Positions 48,003-54,364 of a stretch of DNA of 54,364 bases are shown piece after piece. The position numbers and the translations under genes were made by a program. Under the pieces are notes generated by a model, which saw only the letters and a list, made by a program, of their open reading frames with translations, had not been told where the DNA came from and searched no databases. Source of the stretch: Streptomyces phaeochromogenes (GTDB lineage: Bacteria; Actinomycetota; Actinomycetes; Streptomycetales; Streptomycetaceae); the NCBI RefSeq assembly GCF_001418655.1, contig NZ_LIQZ01000016.1:1-54364 (forward strand), read 5' to 3'. Each line of letters starts with the position of its first letter. Within the stretch, counting starts at the first letter, position 1.

Positions 48003-49664
48003 GTGGTCGCCACCTTCCGCCGTCAGACCCTCGCGGGCGAGATGCTGGTGCTCCAGCTCGCCATCGTCGTGGTGGTGCTGCTGGCCGTCGCCGCGGTCTC
48101 CCTCGCACAGTCGGAGGCGACCTTCAACCGCGTGGAGGGCCGCCGGGTCGCCGCGCTGGCCGAGCAGCTGGCAGCCAACCCCCTGGTCCGCAGCCAGCTC
48201 GTACGGCCCGCGCCGCTGGAGGCCCTCGCCCCGCTGGTGAACTCCACACAGACCCAGTCCGGGGTCACCTCCGTGACGGTGACCGACGCCGACGGCCGGA
48301 TCGTCAGCTCCACGAACCCCACGGCTCTCGGCGACCGGCTGGCGCTCGGCGAGGGCGCCGCCGAGGGCCGCGGCTGGTCCGGCTCGCTGACCCTGGACGG
48401 CAGCCGCCAGCTCGTGGCCCAGGTGCCGGTACTCGGCGCGACCCAGCAGAACCTCGGCCAGTACCTGGGCACGGTGATGATCGGCGAGGCCGACCCGACC
48501 GTGTGGCAGCGCCTCAACGGCGCGTCCTCGTACCTGCTCGCCTACCTGGGCATCGCCAGCGGACTCGGCCTGGTGGGCTCCTGGCTGCTGGCCAGACGCG
48601 TCAAACGGCAGACCCTGGGCCTCGAACCCCGCGAGATTGCCGGCCTGGCCGAGCACCGCGAGGCGATGCTGTACGGGATCGCCGAGGGCGTGATCGCCCT
48701 GGACCCGCAGCACCGGCTCACCCTCGCCAACGACATGGGCCGCCGTCTGCTCGAACTTCCCGAGGACTGCGTGGGCCAGAGCCTGGCCGAACTCGGCATC
48801 GAGGGACGGCTGCGGGACGTCCTGGTGGGCGACCGCAAGGGCGCGCCCCACGAGCGCGACGAGGTCGTGATCCGGCACGGCCGGGTGCTGGTGATGAACC
48901 GGATGACCGTCACCAAGGACGGCCGCCTGCTCGGCTCGGTCACCACCCTGCGCGACCGCACCGAACTGGCTCGCCTGGAGCGGGAGATCGGCTCCTTCCG
49001 CAGCTCCTCCGAGCTACTGCGCGCCCAGGCCCACGAGTTCGCCAACCAGCTGCACACCATCTCCGGGCTGATCGAGATCGGCGAGGAGGACGAAGTCGTG
49101 CGCTACATCCGCGCGTTGAACCAGCGCCGCCAGTCGCTGGACGTCACCCTCAGCCGCCGCGTGCGTGACACCGCCGTCGCCGCCCTGCTCATGGCGAAGG
49201 CATCCCTGGCCGCCGAACGGAAGGTGCGGCTGCGGATCTCCGACAGCACCGCGCTCGACCGGCTCGTCCCGGAGGACGCCGCCGACGTGGCGACCGTGGT
49301 CGGCAACCTCGTCGACAACGCTGTGGACGCCGCGTCCGCCGCCGGGGTCGCGGGCGAGGCGGACGGCCACGAGGCCTGGGTCGAGGTCGAACTGCGCCAG
49401 GACGCCTCCAGCGTGGAGATCGTGGTCCGTGACTCCGGCCCCGGCGTCGCCCCGGAACTCGCCCGGGAGGTCTTCCTGCACGGCTTCACCACCAAGGCGG
49501 CCCAGGAGGGCGAGCGGGGTATCGGCCTGGCGCTCACCCGGCTGGTCTGCGAGCGTCACGGTGGGGAGATCTCGGTGACCAACACCCCCGAGGGGGCCAT
49601 GTTCACCGCACGCATGACCGTCAGCCACCTCGCCGACGCGGTGGCGGAAGGAGCGGCCCGATGA
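48003..49664 (+). CDS. CitA/DcuS-type sensor histidine kinase
   Basis: 553 residues from GTG 48003 (GTG 47976 is an in-frame alternative). TM1 (about 14-35) and TM2 (about 176-198) enclose an extracellular sCache/PAS domain that binds carboxylates in this family. A cytoplasmic PAS (about 215-320) follows. The H box is unusual for ordinary kinases but typical of CitA/DcuS: AQAHEFANQLHTISGLIEIG with H344. The ATPase part has GNLVDNAVDA, RDSGPGVAPE and GERGIGLALT. The stop overlaps the regulator start as ATGA within a 9-bp tandem repeat. Divergent from tctCBA, it probably senses the transported carboxylate. Confidence 0.93.
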   Translation: MVATFRRQTLAGEMLVLQLAIVVVVLLAVAAVSLAQSEATFNRVEGRRVAALAEQLAANPLVRSQLVRPAPLEALAPLVNSTQTQSGVTSVTVTDADGRIVSSTNPTALGDRLALGEGAAEGRGWSGSLTLDGSRQLVAQVPVLGATQQNLGQYLGTVMIGEADPTVWQRLNGASSYLLAYLGIASGLGLVGSWLLARRVKRQTLGLEPREIAGLAEHREAMLYGIAEGVIALDPQHRLTLANDMGRRLLELPEDCVGQSLAELGIEGRLRDVLVGDRKGAPHERDEVVIRHGRVLVMNRMTVTKDGRLLGSVTTLRDRTELARLEREIGSFRSSSELLRAQAHEFANQLHTISGLIEIGEEDEVVRYIRALNQRRQSLDVTLSRRVRDTAVAALLMAKASLAAERKVRLRISDSTALDRLVPEDAADVATVVGNLVDNAVDAASAAGVAGEADGHEAWVEVELRQDASSVEIVVRDSGPGVAPELAREVFLHGFTTKAAQEGERGIGLALTRLVCERHGGEISVTNTPEGAMFTARMTVSHLADAVAEGAAR

Positions 49665-49687
49665 AGGGGATGAAGGGGATGAAAAAC
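49661..49687 (+). repeat. 9-bp tandem repeat over the kinase stop and regulator start
   Basis: ATGAAGGGG at 49661-49669 and 49670-49678, then ATGAAAAAC. In the kinase frame each unit gives a TGA; in the regulator frame the units encode MKG, MKG, MKN, giving three in-frame ATGs. Confidence 0.88.
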
Positions 49688-50419
49688 ACGTCCGGCACGC
49701 CGGACACGCCCCGTGGGCCGGGCACGTCCGTCGCGACCGACACGATCGACGTGCTCGTGGTCGACGACGACTTCATGGTGGCCCGAGTCCACCGCACCTT
49801 CGTCGAACGCGTCGAGCCGTTCCGGGTCGTCGGGGTCGCCAACACCGGCGAGCAGGCGGCCCACGCCGTCGACGAACTGCACCCGGACCTGGTCCTGCTG
49901 GACCTCTACCTGCCGGACGTCTTCGGCCTCGACGTCATCCCCCGCCTGCGGACCTCCGGCCACGACTGCGACGTCATGGTCATCAGCGCCGCCCGGGAGG
50001 CCGACACGGTCCGCGGCGCCGTCCGTCACGGCGTCGTCGACTACCTCCTCAAACCGTTCGAGTTCGAGGACCTGCGCGCCCGCCTGGAGCGCTACGCCGT
50101 CCAGCGGGGCCGCCTGCTCGCCACCGTCGTGCACGGCCAGGCCGACGTGGACCGGGTCCTGGCCGGAGCGACCGTCCCCGCCTCCGCCGCCGGCACCCTC
50201 CCCAAGGGCATGAGCGTCGAGACAGCCGAACTGATCGAACGCACCCTCCGCACCGCCGAAGGCACCCTCTCCGCCGCCGAATGCGCCACCCTGGCCGGCA
50301 TCTCCCGCGTCAGCGCCCGCCGCTACCTGGAACACTTCCACACCGTCGGCAGCGCGGACGTGACGTTGCGGTACGGGGCGGCGGGGCGGCCTGAGCGGCG
50401 GTATCGGTTCCAGAGGTAG
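49661..50419 (+). CDS. CitB/DcuR-type response regulator
   Basis: 252 residues. The receiver domain (about 29-150) has acidic residues in VVDDDFM, phospho-acceptor D81 (VLLDLYLPD), Thr/Ser near VISAA and K131 in LLKPFEF. The C-terminal helix-turn-helix (about 205-245) is TLSAAECATLAGISRVSARRYLEHF, the CitB/DcuR type. Three in-frame ATGs (49661, 49670, 49679) arise from a repeat; the first forms an ATGA overlap with the kinase stop. The first 28 residues are a non-conserved Gly/Pro/Thr-rich lead. It probably activates tctCBA and perhaps its own operon. Confidence 0.93.
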   Translation: MKGMKGMKNTSGTPDTPRGPGTSVATDTIDVLVVDDDFMVARVHRTFVERVEPFRVVGVANTGEQAAHAVDELHPDLVLLDLYLPDVFGLDVIPRLRTSGHDCDVMVISAAREADTVRGAVRHGVVDYLLKPFEFEDLRARLERYAVQRGRLLATVVHGQADVDRVLAGATVPASAAGTLPKGMSVETAELIERTLRTAEGTLSAAECATLAGISRVSARRYLEHFHTVGSADVTLRYGAAGRPERRYRFQR

Positions 50420-50438
50420 CCGGTTCCGTCGTGGTGCG

Positions 50439-51218
50439 TCAGACGGCGACGACCTGGACCCCCGCCTCTTCGAACCGCCGCACCATGTCCCCGCTCACCG
50501 CCACGTCCGTGACCAGCGTGTTCACGGACTCGGCCGCACAGATCCGGGCGAAGGCCCGTTGCCCCAGCTTGCTGGAGTCGGCGGCGACGATCACGCGCTC
50601 GGCCCGCTCGCAGAGCAGGCGGTTGATCGCCGCCTCCGCCTCGTCGGCCGCCGCCGCGCCATGGGTCACGTCGAGGGCGACCACGCCGAGGACGGCCACG
50701 TCCAGGGTGATCTGGCCGAGCACGCCGTCGGCGAGGGGGCCGACGAGCTCGTACGACTGGGGGCGGGCGACGCCGCCGGTCAGCACGATCTTGAACTGGG
50801 GCCGTACCGCCAGCTCGTTGGCGATGTTGAGGGCGTTCGTGACGATCGTCAGGGCGGGCGAACCGGACGCGAGATCACTGCGCACGGCCAGCGCGCGGGC
50901 CACCTCCGTGGTGGTCGTGCCACCGGTCAGGCCGACCGCCTCACCCGGCGCGACAAGGCCGGCCACCGCCTTTGCGATGCGCTGCTTCTCGGAGGCGTGG
51001 CGGGCCGTCTTGTAGCGCAGCGGCAGCTCGTACGAGACGCCGTGCACGACCGCGCCGCCCCGGGTGCGTACGAGCATCTGCTGCTCGGCGAGCTGGTCGA
51101 AGTCGCGCCGGATCGTGGCCGCCGACACCGCCAGCTCGGCCGCCGCCTCCTCGACATCCAGCCGGCCCCGCTCCACGAGCAGCTCCAGCAGTGCCTGCCA
51201 GCGGGCGTCGCGCGACAT
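50439..51218 (-). CDS. DeoR/GlpR-family transcriptional repressor
   Basis: 259 residues. An N-terminal winged helix (RWQALLELLVERGRLDVEEAAAELAVSAATIRRDFDQL) is the DeoR signature. The C-terminal sugar-phosphate sensor domain has LTGGTTTTEVARAL, VTNALNIANEL, IVLTGGVARPQSYELVGPLAD and VAADSSKLGQRAF. Effectors are phosphorylated sugars. ATG 51218 has GGAGAG seven bases upstream, better than the longer frame from 51287. It is divergent from the SIS/aldolase pair and separated from it by a region with a 10-bp inverted repeat; by position it is an AgaR-like regulator of that pair. Confidence 0.93.
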   Translation of the reverse strand: MSRDARWQALLELLVERGRLDVEEAAAELAVSAATIRRDFDQLAEQQMLVRTRGGAVVHGVSYELPLRYKTARHASEKQRIAKAVAGLVAPGEAVGLTGGTTTTEVARALAVRSDLASGSPALTIVTNALNIANELAVRPQFKIVLTGGVARPQSYELVGPLADGVLGQITLDVAVLGVVALDVTHGAAAADEAEAAINRLLCERAERVIVAADSSKLGQRAFARICAAESVNTLVTDVAVSGDMVRRFEEAGVQVVAV

Positions 51219-51297
51219 CCGCACTCTCCGTCCTCGTCGGTCCGTGCAGCGACCGTTCCCTGATCTTTCGGCGACCCTAACGCACACCGTTCACCTC

Positions 51298-51351
51298 GGA
51301 ATGCTTGATTGTGCTCGAAAGGTCGCTATATCTTGCAGGAACAAGCATTCC
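51298..51351 (+). promoter_or_regulatory. Promoter with 10-bp inverted repeat upstream of the SIS/aldolase operon
   Basis: GGAATGCTTG (51298-51307) and CAAGCATTCC (51342-51351) are exact complements. Between them lie a -35-like TTGATT (51305-51310) and, after 16 bp, TATATC (51327-51332). The left arm overlaps the -35, the right arm the expected transcription start, as a repressor site would. Confidence 0.6.
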
Positions 51352-51369
51352 AGTGTGGAGGTCGCGGGC

Positions 51370-52254
51370 GTGAGTCATGTCGAGGACGAGCTGAAGAGCC
51401 AGCCCGAGTGCTGGGTGCGGGCCGCCGGTGAAGCGGCGGCCCACGGGGACGTGCTGCCCGCCGCGGGGGAGCGGGTGGCCGTCGTCGGCTGCGGCACGTC
51501 GTGGTTCATGGCCCAGGCCTTCGCGGTGCTGCGCGAGCAGGCGGGGCAGGGCGAGACCGACGCCTTCGCCGCCTCCGAGTTCCCGCACGGCCGCTCGTAC
51601 GACCGCGTGGTCGCCCTCACCCGCTCCGGCACCACCACCGAGGTGCTCGACCTGCTCGGCCGGCTGAAGGGGCGTACGCGCACGGTCGCGATCACCGCGG
51701 ATCCGCGAACTCCCGTGATGGAGGCGGTGGATGACGTGGTCGTGCTCGACTACGCCGATGAGAAGTCCGTGGTGCAGACGCGGTTCGCGACCACCGCGCT
51801 CACCCTGCTGCGGGCGCACCTCGGGCTGCACGGCGACGCCGTCGTCGCCGACGCCCGCACCGCGCTGGCGGAGCCGCTGCCCGAAGGGCTCGTCGACTGC
51901 ACGCAGTTCACGTTCCTGGGGCGCGGCTGGAGCGTGGGGCTCGCGAACGAGGCCGGGCTCAAGATGCGTGAGGCCTCGCTGGCGTGGACCGAGGCCTATC
52001 CGGCGATGGAGTACCGGCACGGGCCGATCAGCGTGACCACCGCCGGGACCGCGACCTGGATGCTCGGTGAGGCGCCCGAGGGGCTGGCCCAACAGGTGCG
52101 TGACACGGGCGCGTTGTGGGTCGGGGGCAAGCTCGACCCGCTCGCCGAACTCGTCCGCGCCCAGCGCCTCGCCGTGGCCGTCGCCGCGGCCAGGGGCCTC
52201 GATCCCGACCAGCCCCGCCACCTCACCCGCTCGGTCGTCCTCACCACGCCCTGA
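51370..52254 (+). CDS. SIS-domain sugar-phosphate isomerase/deaminase (AgaS/GlmS-isomerase-like)
   Basis: 294 residues made of two SIS domains. Landmarks: VAVVGCGTSWFMAQAF and the Ser-rich phosphate loop TRSGTTTEV of SIS1; LGRGWSVGLANEAGLKMREASLAWTEAYPAMEYRHGP of SIS2, close to the isomerase half of GlmS but without the glutaminase domain. Such proteins deaminate or isomerise amino-sugar phosphates, e.g. GalN-6-P in AgaS. GTG 51370 follows GGAGGT at seven bases. The downstream class II aldolase and divergent DeoR regulator support an amino-sugar route ending in a tagatose- or fructose-bisphosphate-like cleavage. No PTS, deacetylase or kinase gene is adjacent. Confidence 0.88.
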   Translation: MSHVEDELKSQPECWVRAAGEAAAHGDVLPAAGERVAVVGCGTSWFMAQAFAVLREQAGQGETDAFAASEFPHGRSYDRVVALTRSGTTTEVLDLLGRLKGRTRTVAITADPRTPVMEAVDDVVVLDYADEKSVVQTRFATTALTLLRAHLGLHGDAVVADARTALAEPLPEGLVDCTQFTFLGRGWSVGLANEAGLKMREASLAWTEAYPAMEYRHGPISVTTAGTATWMLGEAPEGLAQQVRDTGALWVGGKLDPLAELVRAQRLAVAVAAARGLDPDQPRHLTRSVVLTTP

Positions 52255-52341
52255 AGTCGCTACACCCTGAAGTCGCAAGTTCTGAAGTCGCAAGTTCTGA
52301 AGTCGCCACGTCCTGAAGTCGCCACGTCCTGAAGGGAAGTC
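52251..52341 (+). repeat. 15-16-bp tandem repeat between SIS gene and aldolase
   Basis: Five units beginning CTGAAGTCGC (52251, 52267, 52282, 52297, 52313) plus a degenerate sixth at 52329. The first contains the SIS-gene stop TGA (52252-52254). The sixth reads CTGAAGGGAAG and forms the ribosome-binding site of the aldolase. Confidence 0.9.
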
Positions 52342-52342
52342 A

Positions 52343-53200
52343 GTGCCTCTCGTAGCAGCCGGAGAACTGGTCGCGCGGGCGGCCGTGTCCCGCACCGCCG
52401 TCGCGGCGTTCAACGTCATCACGCTGGAACACGTCGAAGCCGTCGTCGCCGGAGCCGAGGTCGCGGACGCGCCCGTCATCCTCCAAGTCAGCGAGAACGC
52501 GGTGAAGTTCCGCGGCGGACGGCTGCTCCCGCTGGCCAACGCCGCGAGCGCCGCCGCCGAACACGCCTCCGTACCCGTCGCGTTGCACCTCGACCACGTC
52601 CAGAGCGACGAGCTCCTGCGACAGGCGGCCGGCGCCGGCTTCAGCTCCGTCATGTACGACGCGGCCCGTCTCCCGTACGCCGAGAACCTCGCCGCCACCC
52701 GGGCCGCCGCCGACTGGGCACATGCCCAAGGGCTGTGGATCGAGGCCGAGTTGGGCGAGGTCGGCGGCAAGCCGGGGCAGCCGCCGCTGGACGCCCACGC
52801 GGCGGGTGCCCGTACCGATCCGGCCGAGGCGCGCGCCTTCGTCGCCGACTCCGGCGTGGACGCCCTGGCCGTGGCCGTCGGCAGCACACACGCCATGACC
52901 ACCCGCACCGCCGCACTCGACCACGACCTCCTCAAGCGGCTCGCCGCGGCCCTCGACGTGCCGCTCGTACTGCACGGCTCGTCCGGTGTGCCGGACGACG
53001 AACTGAGGGCAGCCGTCGCGGGCGGCATCACCAAGGTGAACGTCGGCACCGCCCTGAACATCGCGATGACCGGCGCGATCAGGGACTACCTCACCGCCCA
53101 TCCCGAAGCGGTCGACTCCCGCAAGTACCTGACCGTGGGACGGGCGGCGATGGCGGAGACGGTGACCCGGATCATCCGAGTCCTGGGCACCACCGGCTGA
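52343..53200 (+). CDS. Class II fructose/tagatose-bisphosphate-type aldolase (GatY/KbaY/Fba family)
   Basis: 285 residues. Zn and catalytic residues are visible in LHLDHVQSDELL (catalytic Asp and first Zn His), EAELGEVGG, AVGSTHAM (second His) and VLHGSSGVPDDELRAAVAGGITKVNVGT (third His and phosphate loop). The SVMYDAARLPYAEN segment is usual. The substrate-loop length is nearer to GatY/KbaY than to glycolytic Fba, though this cannot be settled by eye. GTG 52343 is preceded by GAAGGGAAG from the last repeat unit. It acts in the cytoplasm with the SIS-domain protein encoded upstream; both should be repressed by the DeoR-type regulator. Confidence 0.9.
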   Translation: MPLVAAGELVARAAVSRTAVAAFNVITLEHVEAVVAGAEVADAPVILQVSENAVKFRGGRLLPLANAASAAAEHASVPVALHLDHVQSDELLRQAAGAGFSSVMYDAARLPYAENLAATRAAADWAHAQGLWIEAELGEVGGKPGQPPLDAHAAGARTDPAEARAFVADSGVDALAVAVGSTHAMTTRTAALDHDLLKRLAAALDVPLVLHGSSGVPDDELRAAVAGGITKVNVGTALNIAMTGAIRDYLTAHPEAVDSRKYLTVGRAAMAETVTRIIRVLGTTG

Positions 53201-53206
53201 CACACC

Positions 53207-53509
53207 TCAGCCCGCGTCCACGACCTCCATGTCCGCAGAGCCCTCCACGAGCTTCTCGAAGAAGAACTCGTGCTTGAGGAACGACACGTCGTACTCGCTC
53301 CCCGGGTACGGCGGGATCAACTGCGCGGCCTGGAACAGCCGCCAGCCGTCCCGCAGGGCGTCCACCCCGGACTTGTACGGTGGTTCGTCACTGTCCCCGG
53401 TGGTGGGCGACGTACTCCCCGTGCCGTCGTACACCGACCAGCCGACCACCGGCGAGTCCAGCGCCGACGTTGCGAGATAGAGCACCAGCACCTGCTGACG
53501 CATCGTCAT
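53207..53509 (-). CDS. Conserved small protein coupled to the PhyH dioxygenase, unknown function
   Basis: 100 residues. ATG 53509 overlaps the dioxygenase stop as ATGA and has GAGGAGG upstream, so the two are translated together. Features: an N-terminal strand VLVLYLATSALDS, WSVYDGTG, a polar loop, DALRDGWRLFQAAQLIPPYPG and a C-terminal HEFFFEKLVEG. There is no signal peptide, Cys or membrane segment. The mix of aromatic and Gly/Pro residues suggests a compact globular protein. I do not recognise a family. It converges on the aldolase gene with six bases between stops. Confidence 0.8.
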   Translation of the reverse strand: MTMRQQVLVLYLATSALDSPVVGWSVYDGTGSTSPTTGDSDEPPYKSGVDALRDGWRLFQAAQLIPPYPGSEYDVSFLKHEFFFEKLVEGSADMEVVDAG

Positions 53510-54291
53510 GCGACCTCCTCCTGCGGGCGGTTGGAGACACGGGTCACCCAGTGCTCCAGGTCGAAGGACTCGTCGCCGGTCAGGGACCGCCACAGCAGCA
53601 CGCGGTTGTAGATCTCCAGCCGGCCGGTGGCGGGCTCGTACCAGGGGAAGGTCGTCGAGAGTTCCTCGGCCACCCGCGGGTCACCGAGGTCCGAGGTGTC
53701 CCACAGCCGTCGCTGCCGTACGGCCGGGTTGAAGCGGATCTTGAACATGTACCGCACGGCGTCGCTGTCGTTGCGCCGCCCACCGTGCCAGAGACCGTGG
53801 TGCAGAAACACCACGGTGCCGGCCGGGCAGACGAGCCGGGACTGCCCGAGCAGGTTCTGATAGCGGCCGGTGTCCGTTTCGTTCGTGCGCCGCAGATGGC
53901 TGCCCGGCACGCTGAGGGTGCCGCCCATGTCGAGGGTCACGTCCTGCGGGTAGTACATCAGCTGCACGTCGAATGCATCGGTGCGCACGTCGATGATCGC
54001 GTCACCGTGCAGCGGCTGCGCCGACCCCTCCCGGGGCTCGCGGACGTGCACCGCGTGATGGTCCACGCGCGGGTCCGGGCCGACGAGGCTGCGCAGGGCC
54101 CCGGCCACCGCCGGGATGTCGAGGAGCCGCCGGACGAAGGAGCCCTCGGGGTAGGCGTCCGCCACCGCGCTGCCGTAGGGCACGCCCGGGACGCCCCGCC
54201 CCAGGAACCCGATCGCCTCGGCGTTCATCTCAGCCGGCACCACCGCGTCGAGGCGCAACGAACCGTGGGCCACGAAGTGCGCCATCCGCAC
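53506..54291 (-). CDS. Phytanoyl-CoA dioxygenase (PhyH) family oxygenase, possibly cut at the window edge
   Basis: At least 261 residues. Fe(II) ligands can be placed: His-x-Asp in PLHGDAIID and the distal His in FLHHGLWHGGRRN, followed by the 2-oxoglutarate Arg region (VRYMFKIRF). Other markers are GGTLSVPGSHLRR and CPAGTVVFLHHG. GTG 54291 and ATG 54285 are possible starts, but neither has a close Shine-Dalgarno and the frame stays open to the window end, with a plausible extension (LSSEVAPLLSS), so the true start may lie outside. The stop overlaps the 100-residue partner. Several PhyH proteins of this length hydroxylate sugars, amino acids or lipids; the substrate is unknown. Confidence 0.85.
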   Translation of the reverse strand: MRMAHFVAHGSLRLDAVVPAEMNAEAIGFLGRGVPGVPYGSAVADAYPEGSFVRRLLDIPAVAGALRSLVGPDPRVDHHAVHVREPREGSAQPLHGDAIIDVRTDAFDVQLMYYPQDVTLDMGGTLSVPGSHLRRTNETDTGRYQNLLGQSRLVCPAGTVVFLHHGLWHGGRRNDSDAVRYMFKIRFNPAVRQRRLWDTSDLGDPRVAEELSTTFPWYEPATGRLEIYNRVLLWRSLTGDESFDLEHWVTRVSNRPQEEVA

Positions 54292-54364
54292 CGAGCTCAG
54301 CAGCGGAGCGACCTCCGAGCTCAGCGGCGGCGAGACAGGGGGACGGACCGAAGGAGGGAGGGGA

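Overview
The window is high-GC actinomycete chromosome and looks like Streptomyces or a close relative. GC bias is strong at third codon positions, GTG starts are frequent, many operons are coupled by ATGA/GTGA overlaps, Tat-type secretion signals recur, and gene content is typical (expansin-like protein, M23 peptidase, DasR-type operators, TctABC with a CitAB-type two-component system). I see no tRNA, rRNA, insertion sequence, prophage or CRISPR array. About 49 protein genes cover most of the sequence. No homology search was possible, so family calls rest on visible motifs and recalled family features.

Layout. 1-9050: the 3' part of kdpD, a small membrane protein, a carotenoid oxygenase, an ECF sigma factor with an NTF2/SnoaL-like tail, a metallophosphoesterase, a small acidic protein and an FCD-type GntR regulator. 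9115-15363: a tightly coupled minus-strand sugar operon (substrate-binding lipoprotein, enolase-superfamily dehydratase, two permeases, double ATPase, mutarotase). 15731-21657: exported beta-carbonic anhydrase, M23 peptidase diverging from an expansin-like protein, a methyltransferase/MerR pair around a SoxR-like operator, and an epoxide hydrolase. 21707-23227: a GH3 beta-N-acetylglucosaminidase. It is separated by 559 bp, holding two DasR-like (dre) sites, from a five-gene operon (23787-29112: PhyH dioxygenase, GT-A-like protein, type III PLP decarboxylase, GNAT, MFS exporter) that looks like an uncharacterised small-molecule pathway. 29234-33571: an FHA-less DUF3662 protein, two secreted or lipid-anchored proteins, and a coupled cyclase/ThDP-enzyme pair. 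33681-36706: a GH95-like hydrolase and a PL7-like lyase behind a promoter bracketed by a 14-bp inverted repeat. 36851-43616: FecCD-type permease, ATPase, binding lipoprotein, SbnA-like PLP synthase, ATP-grasp ligase and MFS, which together suggest make, export and re-import of a metal chelator. 43698-50419: a methyltransferase, tctCBA and the divergent citAB-like sensor and regulator. 50439-54364: a DeoR regulator divergent from a SIS-domain sugar-phosphate enzyme and class II aldolase (amino-sugar type), then a second PhyH dioxygenase with a 100-residue partner.

Common threads. Much of the window serves carbohydrate uptake and breakdown, each system with a local regulator and candidate operators. 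The two least explained units are the dre-associated operon at 23787-29112 and the metallophore-like operon at 36851-43616. A recurring oddity is that at least five short tandem arrays sit exactly on stop codons (near 5.9, 9.05, 19.0, 49.66 and 52.25 kb).
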